Origin: an uncultured Lachnospiraceae bacterium
Lineage (GTDB): Bacteria; Bacillota; Clostridia; Lachnospirales; Lachnospiraceae
NCBI GenBank assembly: GCA_910577955.1
Contig: CAJTNC010000042.1
Coordinates: forward strand, 1 to 8,243
DNA length: 8,243 bases
Direction of reading: 5' to 3'
The notes under the pieces were generated by a model. That model was given only the letters and a program-made list of their open reading frames with translations, ran no database searches and had not been told where the DNA came from. Shown here in pieces: positions 5,487 to 8,243 of the stretch. Position 1 is the first letter of the stretch. Every line of letters begins with the position of its first letter. Both the position numbers and the translations under genes were made by a program.

Positions 5487-6803
5487 ATGATGGGGATCAG
5501 GGAAAGGTATAAAGATATTTTAGAAAAAAGTGATGCATTCTTTTCATCATTTCCGGTACAGAGTTTTTGTCTGCTTCTTTATAAAGTATTGGTGGATATC
5601 ATATATCTGCTTTATATCGGGCCTACTTTTGATTATGGGATCCGGATAAATGTGCTTAATATAGCCAGCAGTTATCTGTATTTAGGGATGTACAGCATAT
5701 GTATGTATGGATTTGTGAAGAGCCGGAATGTATCTTCTTTCATGTTCCTTATCTTAAACATGATCTATTTCATCCCCCTTACGACATACTGCAGTCTGGG
5801 GAGCGGGAGCAGCAGCTTCCTGTTTTTTGCCATACTTTACTGGACACTGTTCTCCTTCCTGCAAGTCAGGATACCTGTCCTTGTTTTGAAAAGGACAGGA
5901 ATGAGCGGGCGGCGGTGTTCATTTTTTATGTATTCCATGCTGGCCGGGATAAGCGTTTTCACGGTGTACTTGTCATGGAAATACACGGGGTTCCGCATCG
6001 TGACAGACCTGTTGAAAGTCTATGATGTCCGTGCGGAGGCGGCAGGCTATGATCTGTCCACCGGGTTTCGGTATCTGCAGAGCTTTTCCACGATCCTGAT
6101 ACCGCTCTTGATCCTTTTTTGTTTCCGGCACAAGAGATATCTGCTGGTGCTGTGGGGGGCGTTCCTGCTGCTCCTGAATTTTTCGTTTGCGGGGCACAAA
6201 ACAGTATTGTTCATGGGGGTCTTAGTCATTGCGGGAGCTGTTTTTTGGAGGAGGCAGATGGCTTCCCTGATACTGCCGGGAGGGATAGGGCTTGGGATAC
6301 TGGCAATGTTGGAGGAAAGAGTTTTCGGGCATGCGTACATCATCAGTTTTTTCTTTCGGAGGATGGGGTATCTGCTGGCCCAGCTGTCAGATGAGTATTA
6401 CCGCTATTTCCAAAAGAATCCGGCGGACATCTTCCGGAGTACGTTCTTGGGAAAGTTAGGGTTTGAGAGCCCCTATTCTTTACCGCTGCCCTATGTGATC
6501 GGTAATAATCATTTGTCACAGATAGTCAGCAGCAACAACGGACTTCTGGCGGATGTCTGGGGGAACTTGGGGATCATGGGGATCATGGTCATGCCGTTCA
6601 TCCTGATCGTCTGTTTCCGTCTGTTTGATATGGCGGCGGAGGGCCTTCCTTCCAGATATGTGGTGGGACTTGCGGTGTATTATGCAGTCCTGTTTTCAAA
6701 CAGTACATGGAGCACCGTTTTACTGACGCATGGTTTCCTGATCATGTGTTTTGTATATTTTATGTTCCCGCGGGAGGGCAAAGCGGAAGGAGATGCCGGA
6801 TGA
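5487..6803 (+). CDS. Wzy-like oligosaccharide repeat-unit polymerase (polytopic membrane protein)
   Basis: This 438-residue hydrophobic protein has about 11-12 predicted membrane segments (for example about 26-46, 55-77, 82-102, 108-127, 144-166, 197-213, 217-235, 237-253, 354-378, 390-407 and 409-427). A large polar loop lies at roughly 290-350, followed by NNGLLADVWGNLGIMGI at 350-366. A late external loop followed by a G-x-x-x-D-x-x-x-N-x-G segment is seen in O-antigen/EPS polymerases, as is YDVR before a membrane pair (here 179-182) and a short polar turn such as FAGHKT at 234-239. It would join repeat units outside the membrane. Primary sequence is poorly conserved in this family, so the call rests on topology and context. 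The start at 5487 has AAGGA at 5472-5476; ATG 5490 is possible. The stop overlaps the next gene as ATGA. A flippase (Wzx) is less likely because of the topology. Confidence 0.75.
   Translation: MMGIRERYKDILEKSDAFFSSFPVQSFCLLLYKVLVDIIYLLYIGPTFDYGIRINVLNIASSYLYLGMYSICMYGFVKSRNVSSFMFLILNMIYFIPLTTYCSLGSGSSSFLFFAILYWTLFSFLQVRIPVLVLKRTGMSGRRCSFFMYSMLAGISVFTVYLSWKYTGFRIVTDLLKVYDVRAEAAGYDLSTGFRYLQSFSTILIPLLILFCFRHKRYLLVLWGAFLLLLNFSFAGHKTVLFMGVLVIAGAVFWRRQMASLILPGGIGLGILAMLEERVFGHAYIISFFFRRMGYLLAQLSDEYYRYFQKNPADIFRSTFLGKLGFESPYSLPLPYVIGNNHLSQIVSSNNGLLADVWGNLGIMGIMVMPFILIVCFRLFDMAAEGLPSRYVVGLAVYYAVLFSNSTWSTVLLTHGFLIMCFVYFMFPREGKAEGDAG
6785..6792 (+). promoter_or_regulatory. Ribosome binding site that fixes the next start at 6800
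   Basis: GGAAGGAG ends seven bases before the ATG at 6800. The frame is open upstream to an ATG at 6707, but that would overlap the polymerase gene by about 97 bases. The ATGA overlap at 6800-6803 is the ordinary coupled arrangement. Confidence 0.7.
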
Positions 6804-7786
6804 GACGCATGGAGATCGGATTAGAGGAGTTGGCGGAAAATATCAGAAAAAATAAGAGGGGGATGCTGCGCCTGTTTTTCGGGATCCTTCTCGGGGGGGC
6901 AGTCTGGGCAGGGATAGATTACGGGACCTATGAACAGAAGCCCTATACGGTGGAAGATACTATCGTACAGAAAGCGGATCTGGGACACCTGGAAAGGGAT
7001 GAGACTTATTATTATCAGGCATTCATGGAGTTAAAGGAAAAGAGCTGCGGATTGAATGCGTATATCCAGTATTTGAAACGGGTGAATCTGAGCGGACAAA
7101 GTATGGAGAGGGTCTCGGAACTGGAAGAAGCGGCGGTGGAAGAGCAGAAAAAATTTGCGGAGATACAGGAGTTTTATGTCAGTGAGAAACCGATGATCTG
7201 TGATGATTTAGAGGCCGTAAAACAGTTTGCCGGGCAAAAGTTAGAGATGGCAGAATTGAGGCAGGATAAAGCGCAGAGACTGTTGGAGGAACTTGATGAT
7301 AAGGCTGAGGATAAAGACAGAAACTTAAAAATATATGCAGAGCAGGAAATAGAAATATGGAGAGATTACCTGAGGAAAACAGAGAGTCCTGATTTTGATG
7401 AAATAAAAAAAATGAATAGAGAGATGGATCTGTTGCTGGAAGAGGGGATGGAAAGTATCAATGCACTGGCGGAGAGATTCAACAGTCTGATTGCAGATAT
7501 CGAAAAGGAAGAACAATACGAGGTTATTTATAATCCACAACTGCTGCGGGAGTATTGCGATATGGCAGGCATTGTGGGTGAGCTGTATAAAGAGGACGCT
7601 GTAAATGAAAGAAAGCATAAGGCGTTGATCTATGCCAGAAGCATTGCAGGGGTAGACAGCCGGAAAGAGCGCGTTTATGCGATCCTTACATTCTCGGCTT
7701 TACTGGGGGCTGCAGTTTCCCTCTTATATTACGGTTTTGTTGTTAATAAGGATAAAAATGCAGGCGAGAGTGGTGGAGCCAAGTAA
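6800..7786 (+). CDS. Two-TM coiled-coil protein, possible polysaccharide co-polymerase (chain-length regulator)
   Basis: I do not recognise a named family for this 328-residue protein. It has a short basic N-terminus, a membrane segment at about 21-39 (GMLRLFFGILLGGAVWAGI), then some 250 charged, Glu/Lys-rich residues with long heptad-like helices (about 98-190 and 200-240). A second membrane segment at about 292-315 is followed by a short tail, VNKDKNAGESGGAK. This N-in, two-TM layout with a helical external domain is that of Wzz/PCP chain-length regulators, and the gene is translationally coupled to a Wzy-like polymerase, the usual partner. However, the Pro/Gly-rich motif that normally precedes and enters the second Wzz membrane segment is absent (there is no Pro in or next to it), and there is no kinase domain. 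Two Cys in the outer region (C83, C134) and a third at C253 are notable. Other possibilities are an assembly or anchoring factor for the export machinery. Base composition becomes AT-richer in its second half. Confidence 0.6.
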   Translation: MRRMEIGLEELAENIRKNKRGMLRLFFGILLGGAVWAGIDYGTYEQKPYTVEDTIVQKADLGHLERDETYYYQAFMELKEKSCGLNAYIQYLKRVNLSGQSMERVSELEEAAVEEQKKFAEIQEFYVSEKPMICDDLEAVKQFAGQKLEMAELRQDKAQRLLEELDDKAEDKDRNLKIYAEQEIEIWRDYLRKTESPDFDEIKKMNREMDLLLEEGMESINALAERFNSLIADIEKEEQYEVIYNPQLLREYCDMAGIVGELYKEDAVNERKHKALIYARSIAGVDSRKERVYAILTFSALLGAAVSLLYYGFVVNKDKNAGESGGAK

Positions 7787-7879
7787 GGATCTGGCCTGTG
7801 GAAAACAGGACAGTGACAGAAAAAGGGGATCAGGAATATAGAAATGGACGACGTTTTCCTCTGATTGGAGAAAGTAATT

Positions 7880-8243
7880 ATGTGTGGTATTTGCGGTTGG
7901 TTTAACAGTAATAGGGAAATAGAACCGGGTGTGCTGGTTAGGATGAATCAGATAGTAAAACATAGAGGGCCGGATGATGAAGGTTATGCTTTCTGCTCAG
8001 ATGATAGATGTACTTCGGCGGTTGGAGAAGACAGTATCGATCTTCCCTATAAAAATATCAGTGAAATGGATATGAACGACAGTTTTCTCGCGTTAGGGCA
8101 TAGAAGGTTGAGTATCATTGATCTTTCCAGACAGGGACATCAACCTATGATTGCGGAAGACGATGAGGTATGTATTACTTTTAATGGGGAAATTTATAAT
8201 TATATAGAAGTAAGAAAGGAACTGGAATCAAGAGGAATAAAAT
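7880..8243 (+). CDS. asnB: Glutamine-hydrolysing asparagine synthetase / AsnB-like amidotransferase (3' truncated by window edge)
   Basis: Only the first 121 codons are present; the family usually has about 600-630 residues. This part is the class II glutamine amidotransferase domain, which releases ammonia from glutamine. It starts MCGICGW, with the nucleophile Cys2 exposed after Met removal, followed by HRGPDDEG at 28-35, GHRRLSIIDLS at 73-83 and FNGEIYNY at 101-108, all glutamine-site motifs. The start is set by GGAG at 7867-7870, nine bases upstream. The synthetase domain lies beyond the window. In polysaccharide loci AsnB-like proteins (for example WbpS in Pseudomonas O-antigen clusters) are proposed to amidate uronic acids to uronamides, which would fit the uronic-acid genes here. 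True asparagine synthetase is the alternative. The DNA is much more AT-rich than the middle of the window (16 G/C of 60 at 8161-8220, against 40 of 60 at 3001-3060). The 93 bases before it hold only a weak 5-bp hairpin (7795-7809) without a T-run and no clear promoter. Confidence 0.9.
   Translation, partial: MCGICGWFNSNREIEPGVLVRMNQIVKHRGPDDEGYAFCSDDRCTSAVGEDSIDLPYKNISEMDMNDSFLALGHRRLSIIDLSRQGHQPMIAEDDEVCITFNGEIYNYIEVRKELESRGIK

Noticed and set aside
5458..5490. Ten-codon frame M-A-Y-K-I-R-I-N-D-V between the second glycosyltransferase and the polymerase genes
   Set aside because: It is too short to judge and resembles no leader peptide or family known to me; it is preceded by only a modest purine-rich stretch.
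6569..6586. Tandem 9-base repeat GGGGATCAT x2
   Set aside because: It encodes a repeated Gly-Ile-Met in a membrane segment of the polymerase; two copies are unremarkable.
7795..7809. Small hairpin CCTGT/ACAGG after the co-polymerase-like gene as a terminator
   Set aside because: The stem is only 5 bp and no T-run follows.

Overview
The window is 8.2 kb of a surface- or exo-polysaccharide biosynthesis locus. All genes are on the + strand and closely packed, and both ends cut through genes. The organism looks like a Clostridia member, probably Lachnospiraceae-like. This is inferred from strong GGAGG-type ribosome binding sites, frequent AGA/AGG/ATA codons, moderate GC and protein style; no 16S rRNA or other taxonomic marker is present.

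Layout. (1) Positions 2-1159: a 5'-truncated GT4 glycosyltransferase of the WbuB-like type. (2) Positions 1160-1315: a lower-GC gap containing what looks like a fragment of a low-molecular-weight protein tyrosine phosphatase. (3) Positions 1316-4379: a nucleotide-sugar module with a UDP-GlcNAc 6-dehydrogenase (WbpA-like), the collapsed remains of a UDP-GlcNAc 2-epimerase gene (WecB/WbpI-like, both termini present, about 0.9-1 kb of middle missing), a WbpB/WlbA-like 3-dehydrogenase and a WbpD/WlbB-like N-acetyltransferase. (4) Positions 4372-5454: a second GT4 glycosyltransferase. (5) Positions 5487-6803: a polytopic Wzy-like polymerase. (6) Positions 6800-7786: a protein with two membrane segments and a long coiled-coil middle, with the topology of a polysaccharide co-polymerase. 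(7) Position 7880 to the window end: the first 121 codons of a glutamine-dependent asparagine synthetase or related amidotransferase, in clearly AT-richer DNA.

How they fit. WbpA, WbpB and WbpD homologues act in the pathway to UDP-2,3-diacetamido-2,3-dideoxy-hexuronic acid. The pathway also needs an aminotransferase (WbpE), which is not in the window. The 2-epimerase that converts the gluco to the manno sugar survives only as debris, so this locus by itself would be expected to give the gluco-configured sugar (UDP-GlcNAc3NAcA), unless another epimerase exists elsewhere. The two glycosyltransferases would build the repeat unit, the Wzy-like protein would polymerise it, and the two-TM protein may set chain length. 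The AsnB-like enzyme may amidate a uronic acid, as proposed for WbpS-type proteins.

The most notable observations are the epimerase relic, whose two pieces can be read directly, the terminator-like hairpin at its deletion junction, the phosphatase P-loop fragment, and the unrecognised co-polymerase-like protein. No tRNA, rRNA, CRISPR array or insertion sequence was seen, and no stretch over 300 bases lacks a gene.
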